A DNA stretch of 64,000 nt from Pelomonas sp. Root1237 (GCF_001425055.1 NZ_LMDK01000022.1:62001-126000); one strand, 5' to 3'; numbered from the stretch's first letter, positions 44,662 to 55,889 are shown. The notes: a model not told the origin generated them from the sequence alone. Translations and numbers: made by a program.

Positions 44662-45351
44662 ATGAAACGCGCCCTGTCCCTGCTCGCTCTGATTGCCTTC
44701 GGCAGTTCCGCACTGGCCGCCCCCGCGCCGGTGAACCTGCTCGTCAACGGCAGCTTCGAGAGCACGGCCGTGGCCAACGGCAACTGGGTCAACGTGGTCA
44801 CCACGCCGGGCTGGACCTGGCTCGGCGGGCCCGGCAGCGGTTTCGAAGTCCGCAACAACGTCGCCGGCACGGCCCAGGACGGCCGCAATTTCCTCGAGCT
44901 CGACACCAACGGCAACACGCTGATGGGTCAATACCTCGACAACCTCAGCGCTGGCGCACGCTATGAACTGAGCTTCTGGTATGCACCGCGCGAGCTCCAG
45001 GCCGCGTCGACCAACGGCATGCAGGCGTTCTGGAACGGCGTGCAGCTCGGCGCCACCCTGAGCGGCCTCGGCGGCAGCGGCAATCAATGGACCGAGGTCA
45101 AGTTCAGCCTGACGGCACAGGCCGGCCGCAACCTGCTGAGCTTCGCATCCGTGGGCACCAGCGACGGCCTGGGCGGTAACCTCGACAACGTCAACCTGAA
45201 CCGCATCCCCGAGCCCGGCAGCCTGGCGCTGACTTTCGCCGCGCTGGCGGGCTGCCTGCTGCTGCCGCGTACGCTGCGCCGCCAGGCCGAGGCGCGCCGC
45301 GCCACGGCGCTGGCCGCCGCGCTGACGGCCCCCACGCCGCGCCCGCGCTGA
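44662..45351 (+). CDS. PEP-CTERM protein with unusual Arg/Ala-rich extension
   Basis: A 229-residue exported protein. The signal peptide is about 19 residues (ending SSALA). The mature region begins VNLLVNGSFEST and continues TPGWTWLGGPGSGFEVRNN and GRNFLELDTNGNT, a beta-sandwich pattern common in PEP-CTERM proteins of the DUF642-like or carbohydrate-binding type. The sorting signal is IPEPGSLALTFAALAGCLLL. Instead of ending soon after the basic cluster, it runs on for about 25 residues (RRQAEARRATALAAAL), like the tail of the protein at 43886. Probably exosortase-processed. Confidence 0.85.
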   Translation: MKRALSLLALIAFGSSALAAPAPVNLLVNGSFESTAVANGNWVNVVTTPGWTWLGGPGSGFEVRNNVAGTAQDGRNFLELDTNGNTLMGQYLDNLSAGARYELSFWYAPRELQAASTNGMQAFWNGVQLGATLSGLGGSGNQWTEVKFSLTAQAGRNLLSFASVGTSDGLGGNLDNVNLNRIPEPGSLALTFAALAGCLLLPRTLRRQAEARRATALAAALTAPTPRPR

Positions 45352-45361
45352 GCCGCTGCCG

Positions 45362-46870
45362 TCAGGCGGGCTGCACGCCGGCTCGGCCGTCTTGCACGGC
45401 GAAACGTGCCACCGTCCGGATGGCGCTGTCAGGCTGCAGGGCATCGTCCAGCGACCGAACCGCCGCCCGCAGCCCCGCCTTGTCGACCACGAAGGCCATG
45501 TAGCCACGCTGGTCGCTGCGGCCGTAGTGCAGGTGCGGGTTGTGCGGCAACACCTCGTCCAACCGCTGCTGCTTGCCACCCCAACTGGTGATGGAACTGC
45601 CGCAGAACTCGCTGGCGACGACGGGCGAGTCGGGGTCGTCGAAGTCGGCCTTCAGGTCTGCCACGACGTGCGAATGCACGTCGCCGCCCAGCACGACGAC
45701 GTTGGGCACCTGGCGTTCGCGCACGGTCGCCAGCAGCCGGTTGCGGGCCGGCGCGTAGCCATCCCAACCGTCGGTCCAGTAGGTGGGCTCAGTCGCGTTC
45801 CAGTTCATGCGCGCCATCAACGTCTGCTGTGCGACGAGATTCCAGCGGCCCGGCGTGGTGTCCCAGCCCTCGGCCAGCCAGCGTTCCTGGGCCGCGCCCA
45901 GCAGCGTGCGTTTCGGGTCCAGCAGCTCCGGGCACTCCCGCAGCGGCAGCGTGTTGCTGCCGTATCTGCCGGCCTTGGTGCACAGCTGCGGGTCGCGGTA
46001 CTGGCGGTCGTCCAGCGCATGGATGACGGCCAGCCGCCCCCAGATGTGGCGGCCATGCATGCGCATCTCCACACCGCGCGGGCGCCAGGCCTTGGGCAGG
46101 GGCTGGTGCTCCCAGCAGGCCTGGTAGGCGGCGGCCCGGCGCGCCGGGAAGTCCTGCGCGATCTTCTCGCCGCGCAGCCCGGCGTAATCGTTCTCGACCT
46201 CGTGGTCGTCCCACACGTACAGCCAGGGCACGGCGGCATGCATGGCCTGCAGCGCGGGGTCGGACTTGTACTGCGCGTAGCGGCCGCGGTACTGGTCCAG
46301 CGTCACGGCAGCACCGCCTTCCACGGCCCGCACGCGGCCCGGTGCCGCGCCGTATTCATAGATGTAGTCGCCCAGGAACATGACCAGGTCCAGCTCCTCG
46401 GCCAGCATGTGGCGCCAGGCGGCGAAGAAGCCGTGGTCCCAGCGCTGGCAGCTGGCGATGGCAAAGCGCAGCGGCTCCAGCGCGTCCGCGGCCGGCGTGG
46501 TGCGCGTGCGGCCTGCCGGGCTGCGCTGGCCCAGGGCTTCGAAGCGGTACCAGTACCAGCGGCCGGGCTTGAGCCCTGCGGGCTCGGCGTGCACGCTGTG
46601 CGCCCAGGCGCCTTCAGCGATCTCGGTGCCCGAGGCGACGCGGCGCTGAAAGGCTTCATCCTCCGCAACCTCCCAGCGCACCTCGACGCGCGCCGGCAGG
46701 TCAGCGCCGGTCAGCCGGGTCCACAGCACCATGCCGTCAGGCGTCGGGTGACCGGATGCGATGCCCAGCGCGAAGCGCGGCGCCACGTCCGCTCGCGCAT
46801 GGCGCAATAAGCCGGGCGCGAGGCCGGCGGCCAGGGACAGCTGCAGCAGGTGGCGGCGATGGGTGTCCAT
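45362..46870 (-). CDS. PhoD-like alkaline phosphatase/phosphodiesterase
   Basis: A 502-residue exported metallophosphatase. The N-terminus HRRHLLQLSLAAGLAPGLL is a probable Tat signal. An N-terminal Ig-like domain (FALGIASGHPTPDGMVLWTR) precedes the catalytic domain with FLGDYIYEYG, VWDDHEVENDYAG and VLGGDVHSHVVADL, residues that bind iron and calcium in PhoD enzymes. The length is standard. It stands convergent with the PEP-CTERM gene and upstream of nothing in its own direction. It likely releases phosphate from organic phosphoesters in the periplasm. Confidence 0.92.
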   Translation of the reverse strand: MDTHRRHLLQLSLAAGLAPGLLRHARADVAPRFALGIASGHPTPDGMVLWTRLTGADLPARVEVRWEVAEDEAFQRRVASGTEIAEGAWAHSVHAEPAGLKPGRWYWYRFEALGQRSPAGRTRTTPAADALEPLRFAIASCQRWDHGFFAAWRHMLAEELDLVMFLGDYIYEYGAAPGRVRAVEGGAAVTLDQYRGRYAQYKSDPALQAMHAAVPWLYVWDDHEVENDYAGLRGEKIAQDFPARRAAAYQACWEHQPLPKAWRPRGVEMRMHGRHIWGRLAVIHALDDRQYRDPQLCTKAGRYGSNTLPLRECPELLDPKRTLLGAAQERWLAEGWDTTPGRWNLVAQQTLMARMNWNATEPTYWTDGWDGYAPARNRLLATVRERQVPNVVVLGGDVHSHVVADLKADFDDPDSPVVASEFCGSSITSWGGKQQRLDEVLPHNPHLHYGRSDQRGYMAFVVDKAGLRAAVRSLDDALQPDSAIRTVARFAVQDGRAGVQPA

Positions 46871-46888
46871 CGCCGCATTCTGGCTTGG

Positions 46889-48955
<2,067 letters not shown>

Positions 48956-49274
48956 GCGCAGCTCCGCGCTTCTTGTGAAGCAGTGGCTCAGCAAGTGGCT
49001 GCAAGTACATGATTCTTAAAGGCTCTTGGGTTGCCCACAATTTCTGTGGATAAGTTTGTGAGCAAATCGCCCCGTGCGGGCCGATAGAGCGCCAGAGCGG
49101 GACGAACCGCCCCAAATCCGTTCATCGGCGCCATTTGAGTGCTGCCTTGAAAATCAAGCACTTAGCACGAATTCGGGAAAACTCTTAGGTGCGCCGCACC
49201 AACGACAGTCCGCCGCCCTCGCCTCCCGAATTTTGGGGATAAGTCATCGCGGAACTGCAGATTTGACGGCCCTG
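48956..49274. other. hemE-priA intergenic region with DnaA box
   Basis: This 319-bp gap holds no gene. It contains a perfect DnaA box, TGTGGATAA (49045-49053, the reverse of TTATCCACA), and a one-mismatch relative TGGGGATAA (49234-49242). A stem made of AGTG/CACT and CTTG/CAAG lies at 49138-49162. It could hold the priA promoter. A replication-origin role is not supported by only two boxes. Confidence 0.5.
49045..49053 (-). promoter_or_regulatory. Consensus DnaA box
   Basis: TTATCCACA on the minus strand, 90 bp upstream of the priA start, matches the DnaA consensus exactly. It could link priA expression to DnaA. Confidence 0.55.
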
Positions 49275-50354
49275 TCAGGCTGCAGTTCGCAGGCGGCGCG
49301 AATGCTGGTGAACCTCGTCCACCAAGGCTTCCACGCTCTCGGGCGGCGTGAACTGGCTGATGCCATGGCCAAGGTTGAAGACATGGCCGTGGCCGGCGGC
49401 GGGCTTGCCGAAACTGTCCAGCACGGCGCGGGCCTGAGCGCGTACGGTTTCGGGTGGCGCGAACAGCACATTGGGATCGAGGTTGCCCTGCAGCGCGACA
49501 CGGTCGCCCACGCGGGCACGGGCGGCGCCGAGGTTCATCGTCCAGTCCAGGCCGACGACGTCGGCACCGGCGTTGGCAATCTCGTCCAGCCACAGGCCGC
49601 CGCCCTTGGTGAACAGCAGGCGAGGAATGCGCACGCCACCGTGCTCGGTTTTCACCTGGCTCAGCACCCGGCGCGAATAGGCCAGGCTGAACTGCTGGAA
49701 TGCGCCGTCGGCCAGCACGCCGCCCCAGGAGTCGAACAGCATGACGGCCTGGGCGCCGGCTTCGATCTGGGCGTTCAGATAGGCGGCCACCGAGCGGGCG
49801 TTCACGTCCAGGATGCGGTGCATCAGGTCAGGGCGTGAGTACATCAGGCTCTTGACGAGGCGGTAGTCGTCGGAGCCCCCGCCTTCCACCATGTAGCAGG
49901 CCAGGGTCCAGGGGCTGCCGGAGAAGCCGATCAGCGGCACGCGGCCGTTCAAGGCCTTGCGGATGGACGTGACGGCGTCGAAGACATAGCGCAGCTTGTC
50001 CATGTCGGGCACTTCCAGCGCCGCAACCGCCGCCTCGTCGCGCACCTGCCTTGCGAATTTCGGGCCCTCGCCCTGCTGGAAGGACAGGCCCAGGCCCATC
50101 GCGTCGGGCACCGTCAGGATGTCGCTGAACAGGATGGCGGCGTCCAGCGGAAAACGCTCCAGCGGCTGCAACGTCACCTCGGTGGCGTAGTCGCGGTTGG
50201 TGGCCAGGCCCATAAAGCTGCCGGCCTTCTCGCGCGTGGCGCGGTACTCGGGCAGGTAGCGGCCGGCCTGGCGCATCAGCCAGATGGGGGTGTGCTCGGT
50301 GGGCTGACGCAGGCAGGCGCGCAGGAAGGTGTCGTTTTGCAGGGGGGCGAACAT
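49275..50354 (-). CDS. hemE: Uroporphyrinogen decarboxylase HemE
   Basis: A 359-residue cytosolic enzyme that removes four carboxylates from uroporphyrinogen III to give coproporphyrinogen III in haem synthesis. Signatures are [16 protein letters not shown] near the N-terminus, [30 protein letters not shown], the catalytic LFDSWGG, and [11 protein letters not shown] and FNLGHGI towards the C-terminus. The ATG at 50354 gives the standard N-terminus; a longer frame to 50426 is not needed. It diverges from lemA and precedes priA. Confidence 0.96.
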   Translation of the reverse strand: MFAPLQNDTFLRACLRQPTEHTPIWLMRQAGRYLPEYRATREKAGSFMGLATNRDYATEVTLQPLERFPLDAAILFSDILTVPDAMGLGLSFQQGEGPKFARQVRDEAAVAALEVPDMDKLRYVFDAVTSIRKALNGRVPLIGFSGSPWTLACYMVEGGGSDDYRLVKSLMYSRPDLMHRILDVNARSVAAYLNAQIEAGAQAVMLFDSWGGVLADGAFQQFSLAYSRRVLSQVKTEHGGVRIPRLLFTKGGGLWLDEIANAGADVVGLDWTMNLGAARARVGDRVALQGNLDPNVLFAPPETVRAQARAVLDSFGKPAAGHGHVFNLGHGISQFTPPESVEALVDEVHQHSRRLRTAA

Positions 50355-50449
50355 GGCCAAATTATCCCTGCTGCCTTTCGCCGGCCCTCGCAGCGCGTGG
50401 GAGCGCCGTTTGCCGGTGCTCTGCATCCTCCCAGCAGCGAGATGCGCCC

Positions 50450-51067
50450 ATGATCCGAACCCTCGTCACCGTGGCGGCCGCCGCCAGCCTGTCGGGCTGC
50501 GGCTACAACCAGTTCCAGACGCTGGACGAGCAGGTCAGCGCCAGCTGGGCCGAGGTGCTGAGCCAGTACCAGCGCCGGGCCGACCTCATTCCCAACATCG
50601 TCAACACGGTCAAAGGTGAGGCCAATTTCGAGCAGGAGACGCTGACCCGCGTCGTCGAGGCGCGTGCCCGTGCGACCAGCGTGCAGGCCACGCCGGAGCT
50701 GGTCAACGACCCCGAGGCATTGAAGAAGTTCCAGGCCGCGCAGGGTGAGCTGAGCAGCGCGCTGTCCCGGCTGCTGGTGGTCACCGAGAACTATCCCAAC
50801 CTGAAGGCCAACCAGGGCTTCCAGGATCTGCGCGTGCAGCTCGAAGGCACCGAGAACCGCATCACCGTGGCGCGCAACCGCTACATCCAGACGGTGGCCA
50901 GCTACAACGTCCACACGCGCAGCTTCCCGAACAACCTGACGGCCATGCTGTTCGGCTACAAGGCCAAGCCCAACTTCACCGTGCAGAACGAGGCGGCCAT
51001 CACGACGGCGCCGACGGTGGACTTCGGCACGATGGCCAGGCCGGCGGCACCGGCCGCGTCGAAGTAG
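50450..51067 (+). CDS. lemA: LemA-family lipoprotein
   Basis: A 205-residue LemA protein. The N-terminus is a lipoprotein signal ending LSGCGYN. The conserved four-helix region includes [57 protein letters not shown] and the [13 protein letters not shown] end. It is followed by two TPM-domain genes, a common bacterial trio. The family lies at the cell envelope; its molecular role is not established. Confidence 0.93.
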   Translation: MIRTLVTVAAAASLSGCGYNQFQTLDEQVSASWAEVLSQYQRRADLIPNIVNTVKGEANFEQETLTRVVEARARATSVQATPELVNDPEALKKFQAAQGELSSALSRLLVVTENYPNLKANQGFQDLRVQLEGTENRITVARNRYIQTVASYNVHTRSFPNNLTAMLFGYKAKPNFTVQNEAAITTAPTVDFGTMARPAAPAASK

Positions 51068-51074
51068 CCACGCG

Positions 51075-51983
51075 ATGCGCTGGCTGACTGCCTTGCTGCT
51101 GCTGTTGGCGGCGCCGTGGGTCCAGGCCCAGGGCGTGCAGCCCGTGCCGGGACTGAATGCCCGCGTCATCGACCAGACCGCCACCCTCGACGCCGCACAG
51201 CGCCAGGCGCTGGAAGACCGGCTGGCCGCCTACGAGCGCGCGTCGGGGCCGCAGATCGTGGTGCTGATGGTGCCGACGACCGCGCCCGAGGACATCGCCG
51301 CCTATGCCCAGCGCGTCGCCGACCAGTGGAAGATCGGCCGCCGCGAAGTGGGTGATGGGCTGCTGATCGTCGTCGCCAAGAACGACCGCAAGATGCGCAT
51401 CGAGGTGGCCAAGGCCCTCGAAGGCGCGGTGCCCGACCTGGCCGCGCGGCAGATCATCGACACGGCCATGAAACCGGCCTTCCGCAATGGCGACTACGCC
51501 GGCGGCCTGCAGGCGGCCATCGAGAAACTGCAGGCGCGCATCAACGGCGAAGGCCTGCCAGCCCCCGCTTCCGCGCCGCACGCCGGTGACAACGAGGGCT
51601 TTGGTTTCCAGGACCTCGGCATGCTCTTCTTTATCGGCGTGCCGGTCGTCGGCATGCTGCTGACCGGCCTGTTCGGCCGCAAGCTGGGCAGCCTGGCCAC
51701 GGCAGGCGCCGCCGGCGCGGCGGGTTGGGCCTTTGGCGGCGGCCTCGTCGTGGCCGGCATAGCCGCGGTCGCGGCCCTGGTGCTCGTGGGCCTGTTCGGC
51801 ATCGGCGCCGCTCGACGCAGCTCCGGCCTTGCCGGACTCAGCGGCCGCCGCGGCGGCATGCTGATCCCGCCCATCATCTTCGGCGGGGGTGGTGGCGGGG
51901 GTGGTGGCTTCGGTGGGGGCGGCGGCTTCTCTTCCGGCGGGGGCGGCAACTTCGGCGGCGGTGGCGCCTCGGGAGACTGGTGA
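51075..51983 (+). CDS. TPM-domain membrane protein (YgcG-like)
   Basis: A 302-residue protein with a signal peptide (LLLLLAAPWVQAQG), a TPM domain (about residues 28-160; GLNARVIDQTATLDAAQRQA, IGRREVGDGLLIVVAKNDRK), two membrane helices (about 178-195 and 215-240), and a Gly/Ser-rich C-terminus (GGGGGGFGGGGGFSSGGGG). The glycine tail is typical of YgcG-type proteins encoded beside lemA. The last codon overlaps the start of the next gene (TGATG). Function unsettled; some TPM proteins act in photosystem repair or as phosphatases. Confidence 0.92.
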   Translation: MRWLTALLLLLAAPWVQAQGVQPVPGLNARVIDQTATLDAAQRQALEDRLAAYERASGPQIVVLMVPTTAPEDIAAYAQRVADQWKIGRREVGDGLLIVVAKNDRKMRIEVAKALEGAVPDLAARQIIDTAMKPAFRNGDYAGGLQAAIEKLQARINGEGLPAPASAPHAGDNEGFGFQDLGMLFFIGVPVVGMLLTGLFGRKLGSLATAGAAGAAGWAFGGGLVVAGIAAVAALVLVGLFGIGAARRSSGLAGLSGRRGGMLIPPIIFGGGGGGGGGFGGGGGFSSGGGGNFGGGGASGDW

Positions 51984-52516
51984 TGGCGCGCCTGTCACTC
52001 CAGCGTTTCATCCGCCATCGCCTCTGGGACGAGGACGATGCCCGCCGCGTGCTGCCACCCGAGGCGCTGGTGCGGCTTCAGCAGCGCGTGGCCGACAGCG
52101 AGCAGCGCCACAGCGGCGAGATCCGCGTCTGCGTCGAAGCCAGCCTGCCACTGAGCTACCTCTGGCGCGACGCGCCGGCGCGCGAACGGGCCGTCACGAT
52201 GTTCGCCAAGCTGCGCGTCTGGGACACCGAGCACAACAACGGCGTGCTGATCTACCTGCTGCTGGCCGAGCACCGCATCGAGATCGTCGCCGACCGCGCG
52301 CTGGCGCGCCGTGTCGACGCCGGGCGCTGGCAGCAGCTGGTGGACGCGATGGGCGAAGCGTTTCAGGCTGGCCGTTTCGAGCCCGGCCTCAACGAGGCCA
52401 TCGATGCCGTGGATGCCCTGCTGGTGGCCCACTTCCCGCGCGCTCCTGGCGCCGCCACGCAGCGCCTCAACGAACTCCCCGACGAGCCCCTGCTCGCGGG
52501 GCGCCGTGCCCTATAG
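51983..52516 (+). CDS. Second TPM-domain protein, soluble
   Basis: A 177-residue protein lacking a signal peptide. A TPM-type domain is recognisable from LVRLQQRVADSEQRHSGEIR, RAVTMFAKLRVWDTEHNNGV and LIYLLLAEHRIEIVADRALA. It overlaps the preceding gene as TGATG and so forms the end of the lemA-TPM-TPM operon. The 3' end overlaps the convergent mutarotase gene by 6 bp. It presumably faces the cytoplasm, while the first TPM protein faces outward. Role unknown. Confidence 0.88.
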   Translation: MARLSLQRFIRHRLWDEDDARRVLPPEALVRLQQRVADSEQRHSGEIRVCVEASLPLSYLWRDAPARERAVTMFAKLRVWDTEHNNGVLIYLLLAEHRIEIVADRALARRVDAGRWQQLVDAMGEAFQAGRFEPGLNEAIDAVDALLVAHFPRAPGAATQRLNELPDEPLLAGRRAL

Positions 52517-53347
52517 CAGCGTCAGGCTCTGCCGGCCCACCCAGCTCTCGCCCGCCGGCAGCTCGACCGGCCGGCCAATGCATGCTGCCTCCACGCACAA
52601 CATCTCCGACCAGCCTTCGGGGGGCATGTCGGCCAGCTTGGCGCAGCGCTCGGGGCCAGGGTTCCAGACCACGGCATCTTCGAAACCCTGCTGGCGGACG
52701 GCCACCTGGCGCCGGTCCTCGGTCACCAGCAGCGGACGCTCCTTGACACCGAAATAGATGCGGTCCAGGTCCAGCACGCCCTTTTCGCCGGTCAGCAGCA
52801 GATCCATGCGCTGCAACGCCTCGGCCTGCTTGATGCTGTCGAAATAGCGCAGGCCGGCCAGCCCTTCGACGCTGACCGCGTCCAGGTCGGCCACGCGCAA
52901 ATAGGTATGCAGCGCCGCTGTGAACTGCAGCGGTGCGTCGCCGAGGTTCTCACAGGCGAGTTCGATGTCGAGGCTGCGGCCGCCCACGCGCACACTCAAC
53001 TCCAGCTCGAAGGCATGCGGCCAGATCGCACGCGTCGCGTCGCTGTCACGCAGGCGCATGACGGCGAGCGCATCGTCCTTGCCCTGCTGCTGCTGGACCA
53101 GCTCCCACGGCAGCGTGCGCGCAAAGCCATGCTTGGGCAGCGGCCCGCGCTCGGCAAACTGCGGGAAACACACTGGCACACCGCCGCGGATGGCCTTGCC
53201 TGGCGTGAATTCGCTGCGCGGCGACAGATACAGCTGCTCACCGGCACCGGGCGGACGCCACGACAGCAGGTGGCCGCCGTGCAAGCTGAACTGGGCGCTC
53301 GCGCCATCGGGGCTTTGCAGGGTGAAACTGGACGGTTCGGAGCTCAT
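52511..53347 (-). CDS. D-hexose-6-phosphate mutarotase (YeaD-like)
   Basis: A 278-residue aldose-1-epimerase-fold enzyme that interconverts the anomers of glucose-6-phosphate and related sugars. Pattern: SLHGGHLLSWRP, AIRGGVPVCFPQFAERG, KHGFARTLPWEL with the histidine-aspartate region, FTAALHTYLRVADL carrying the second catalytic His, and VVWNPG. The ATG at 53347 starts the fold; a longer frame to 53371 adds only eight residues. It is a single gene convergent with the lemA operon. Confidence 0.9.
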   Translation of the reverse strand: MSSEPSSFTLQSPDGASAQFSLHGGHLLSWRPPGAGEQLYLSPRSEFTPGKAIRGGVPVCFPQFAERGPLPKHGFARTLPWELVQQQQGKDDALAVMRLRDSDATRAIWPHAFELELSVRVGGRSLDIELACENLGDAPLQFTAALHTYLRVADLDAVSVEGLAGLRYFDSIKQAEALQRMDLLLTGEKGVLDLDRIYFGVKERPLLVTEDRRQVAVRQQGFEDAVVWNPGPERCAKLADMPPEGWSEMLCVEAACIGRPVELPAGESWVGRQSLTLL

Positions 53348-53412
53348 GGCAGGCGGGGCGCGACGGGGCAAAGCCCTATCATCGCCGACTTGTTTTTTCG
53401 GGGCCGCCGCCC

Positions 53413-54150
53413 ATGAACACAGCCAGCGCCCGCCCTTCCCAGAAACTGGCCTTCGTGCCCGAGACCCGTTTCGGCCTGTGGTTCCTGTCCACCGCGACCT
53501 GGCGTGTTCACGTGCTGGGCCGTGCGCTGAGCGACCTGCAGCGCATGGCGCCGGACGCGCCGCGCGGCGGCGTCATGCTGGACATCGGCACCGGCCAGGG
53601 CCACTCCCTGCCGGAGATGGCGGCACGCTTTGCGCCGGCCCAGATCCATGCACTCGACCCCGAGCCCGACTTCGAGGCCCGCTGCGCCGCGATGGTGAAA
53701 GCCTGCCCCGTGCCCGTCACCCTGCACGCGGCGCATGCCGAGCGCATTCCGCTGCCGGACGCGTCGGTGGACATCGTGCTGTGCCACCAGACCCTGCACC
53801 ACATCGTCGACCAGAAAGCGGCCCTGGCCGAGGCGTTTCGCGTGCTTAAGCCCGGCGGCCTGCTGCTGCTGGCCGAGAGCACGCGCGCCTACATCCACAG
53901 CTGGATCATCCGGCTGCTGTTCCGCCACCCCATGCATGTGCAGCGCACGGCGGACGAGTTCATCGCCCTGGTGCGCGAGGCCGGCTTCCAGGTGGACGCG
54001 GACCGCATCAGCACGCCCTATCTGTGGTGGAGCCGCAGCGACCTGGGTGCGCGCGAATGGCTGGGCTTGGGCCAGCCGAAAAATCGCGAGGAAACGCTGC
54101 TGAACGCCGTGGCAAGAAAGCCAGCCCCTCGCCCAGCCTTGCACGGCTGA
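53413..54150 (+). CDS. Class I SAM-dependent methyltransferase
   Basis: A 245-residue methyltransferase. Motif I is MLDIGTGQGHSLPEMA (DIGTGQG at 57-63), the acidic end of strand 2 is ALDPEPDF, and VDIVLCHQTLHHIVDQ and FRVLKPGGLLLLAEST follow as in UbiE/Methyltransf_11 proteins. The last residues, APRPALHG, are encoded within the left arm of hairpin element E, so the gene's 3' end has been remodelled by that repeat. It faces the aryl polyene cluster end but on the opposite strand. Substrate unknown. Confidence 0.85.
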   Translation: MNTASARPSQKLAFVPETRFGLWFLSTATWRVHVLGRALSDLQRMAPDAPRGGVMLDIGTGQGHSLPEMAARFAPAQIHALDPEPDFEARCAAMVKACPVPVTLHAAHAERIPLPDASVDIVLCHQTLHHIVDQKAALAEAFRVLKPGGLLLLAESTRAYIHSWIIRLLFRHPMHVQRTADEFIALVREAGFQVDADRISTPYLWWSRSDLGAREWLGLGQPKNREETLLNAVARKPAPRPALHG

Positions 54151-54262
54151 ACGCCGACAAGTCCGGTCGGTCCCCCGAGGGACGGCGATGCTTGCCGGCT
54201 CGACCGGCAAGCACATCGCCCTAGGCGGGCCGGCTTGGGAGCGGCCCGGCGCTCGGCCCGCA
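54123..54262 (+). repeat. Multi-hairpin intergenic element, copy E
   Basis: It starts inside the last codons of the methyltransferase gene. Central hairpin CTTGCCGG-N5-CCGGCAAG within GATG...CATC, then GGGCCGGCTTGGGAGCGGCC. It lies between convergent methyltransferase and deacetylase genes and ends 8 bp before the latter's stop. Confidence 0.8.
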
Positions 54263-54270
54263 ATGCGCAA

Positions 54271-55176
54271 TCAGTCCAGCGGCGGCTCGGGCAGGATCCA
54301 GGCCAGCAGCGAAGTCCAGAAGCCCGGGATGCGGATCTGCACGCTCGGGTCGGTCAGCGCCCGCGCCCGCGCAGCGGCTTCCAAGGATTCGGCCGAGTCG
54401 TAGAACGGCGGATCGGCCAACACCAGCCCGGCCTTGTTGGCGCCATCGACGAGGATCTGCAGATACTCGTCGACATGGCTGCCGGTGAAGGGGTTGGCAT
54501 CGTGGAAGGTCACGACCACCGGCCGCACGCCGTCCACCAGCGGCAGCTCGGTGACCCGCCGGCGCAGCTCGCGCATCTGGTGCTCGAAATGCGAGCGCCG
54601 GCGCAGGCTGGCATTGGGCCAGGGGATCTTGCCGTCGTTGGCGGACAGGTCCGTCATCACGACGCTGAGTCCATGGCGCTGATAGGCCGCGAAGGTGCGC
54701 GCGTCGTAGGCCCAATGCGGCGGGCGCACCAGCACCGGGGGGCGGCCGGCCAATTCCATATGCGCCGCCAAGCCCTGGCTGAGGCTGCCTTCGAGCAGCT
54801 CATCACTCAGCTTGGTGTGGCTGGTGTGGCCGGGCGTCGCGGTGTGAAAACCCAGCACATGGCCCTCCGCCAGCGTGCGGCGCATCAGCGCCTGGCCGCG
54901 CGGCGTCGCACCGCCGTTCACGGCGCCCGTCTGCACGAAGAACAGCGCCTTGATGCCCGGCTGGATGGCATTGCGCGCGAGGCCGTCGAGGATCTGGACC
55001 GTCGGGTTGTCGGTCTCCCGCGCGCTCGGGCCGTCGTCGAAAGTCAGCAACAGGCGGATGGGCACCGGGGCGCTCACCGACACATGCTCGGCCAGCGGCG
55101 ACGGGTCGGCCGCGGCATGGGTCGCGACGACCAACGCCAGGCTTGCAAATGCCGCTGCGAAGCGCCATCGCGCCAT
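54271..55176 (-). CDS. Polysaccharide deacetylase (NodB-like), exported
   Basis: A 301-residue enzyme with a signal peptide (FASLALVVATHAAA). NodB-fold motifs: LTFDDGPS (Asp47, Asp48), the metal-binding GFHTATPGHTSH, VRPPHWAYDART, and the late VVTFHDANPF. These enzymes remove N-acetyl groups from cell-wall or extracellular glycans. The ATG at 55176 has GGAGGCAGG upstream. It is the last gene of the aryl polyene strand, separated from the phosphopantetheinyl transferase gene by 34 bp. Its place in pigment synthesis, if any, is unclear. Confidence 0.88.
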   Translation of the reverse strand: MARWRFAAAFASLALVVATHAAADPSPLAEHVSVSAPVPIRLLLTFDDGPSARETDNPTVQILDGLARNAIQPGIKALFFVQTGAVNGGATPRGQALMRRTLAEGHVLGFHTATPGHTSHTKLSDELLEGSLSQGLAAHMELAGRPPVLVRPPHWAYDARTFAAYQRHGLSVVMTDLSANDGKIPWPNASLRRRSHFEHQMRELRRRVTELPLVDGVRPVVVTFHDANPFTGSHVDEYLQILVDGANKAGLVLADPPFYDSAESLEAAARARALTDPSVQIRIPGFWTSLLAWILPEPPLD

Positions 55177-55210
55177 CCTGCCTCCGTACTGCTTTCGTGG
55201 GGCCAGCAGT

Positions 55211-55873
55211 TTATTCGCCGGCCCTGCGCGCCCGGCAGCGGCGCCACACTGCATTCATGGGGCCTTCGATGCGCACAGGCAACTTGGGATTGCAGGCCAC
55301 AGCCAGCACCACAGCGCCGATGGTCGTGACGGCCACGTCGCCCTCGGGGTCGTCGCTGAAGTCCAGCGCCCGCATCAGCGCAAAGTCCAGACCCTGTTCG
55401 CGCGCCTTGAGCCAGGCCTCCTTGAGCGTCCAGGCCTGCAGAAAGACCTGCGCGCGCGCCTCGACCGGCAAGGCGGCCAGCTCGGCGCGCTGCGCGGGGC
55501 TGTGCACCGTCTCGGCCAGGGCCAGGTGGTCGCGCGGCCGAGCCAGGCTTTCCACATCGATGCCGATCGGCACCCCGGCCGCGACGCAGGCGACTGTGCC
55601 GGCGCTGTGGCTGATGGACACGAACACATCGCCACGGCCCGCCACGCGGCAGGCACCGCTGCTGGCCACCTCCAGTGCGGGCGGCTCATCCGAGCCCAGC
55701 CAGCGCTGCACCGCGCGGCGCGCCAGCCAGCGGCCGGCCAGGAAGGTGTCGCGCCGGGCCTCGGTGCCCAGCGACTGCAGGCGAGCCTGCTCGGAGGGCG
55801 TCAGCCAGGCGCCCGGTGACGGCATGCCGACCCGCAGCTCAGGCTCGGCGGCCAGCAGGCAGAGCAGGGTCAC
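55211..55873 (-). CDS. 4'-phosphopantetheinyl transferase, Sfp type
   Basis: A 220-residue enzyme that activates acyl carrier proteins by adding the phosphopantetheine arm. Motifs: VFVSISHSAG, IGIDVE (Asp106, Glu108, magnesium ligands) and WTLKEAWLKA (Trp148, Lys151, Glu152, Lys156). The start is a GTG at 55873, 16 bp after the preceding gene; no strong ribosome site is seen, so the start is moderately sure. Within this cluster it presumably loads the aryl polyene carrier proteins. Confidence 0.92.
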   Translation of the reverse strand: MTLLCLLAAEPELRVGMPSPGAWLTPSEQARLQSLGTEARRDTFLAGRWLARRAVQRWLGSDEPPALEVASSGACRVAGRGDVFVSISHSAGTVACVAAGVPIGIDVESLARPRDHLALAETVHSPAQRAELAALPVEARAQVFLQAWTLKEAWLKAREQGLDFALMRALDFSDDPEGDVAVTTIGAVVLAVACNPKLPVRIEGPMNAVWRRCRARRAGE

Positions 55874-55889
55874 CGCGAGCCGTGGTCAG

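Noticed and set aside
48956-49274. Chromosomal origin of replication
   Set aside because: Only one perfect and one imperfect DnaA box, no AT-rich unwinding region and no dnaA, dnaN or par genes nearby.
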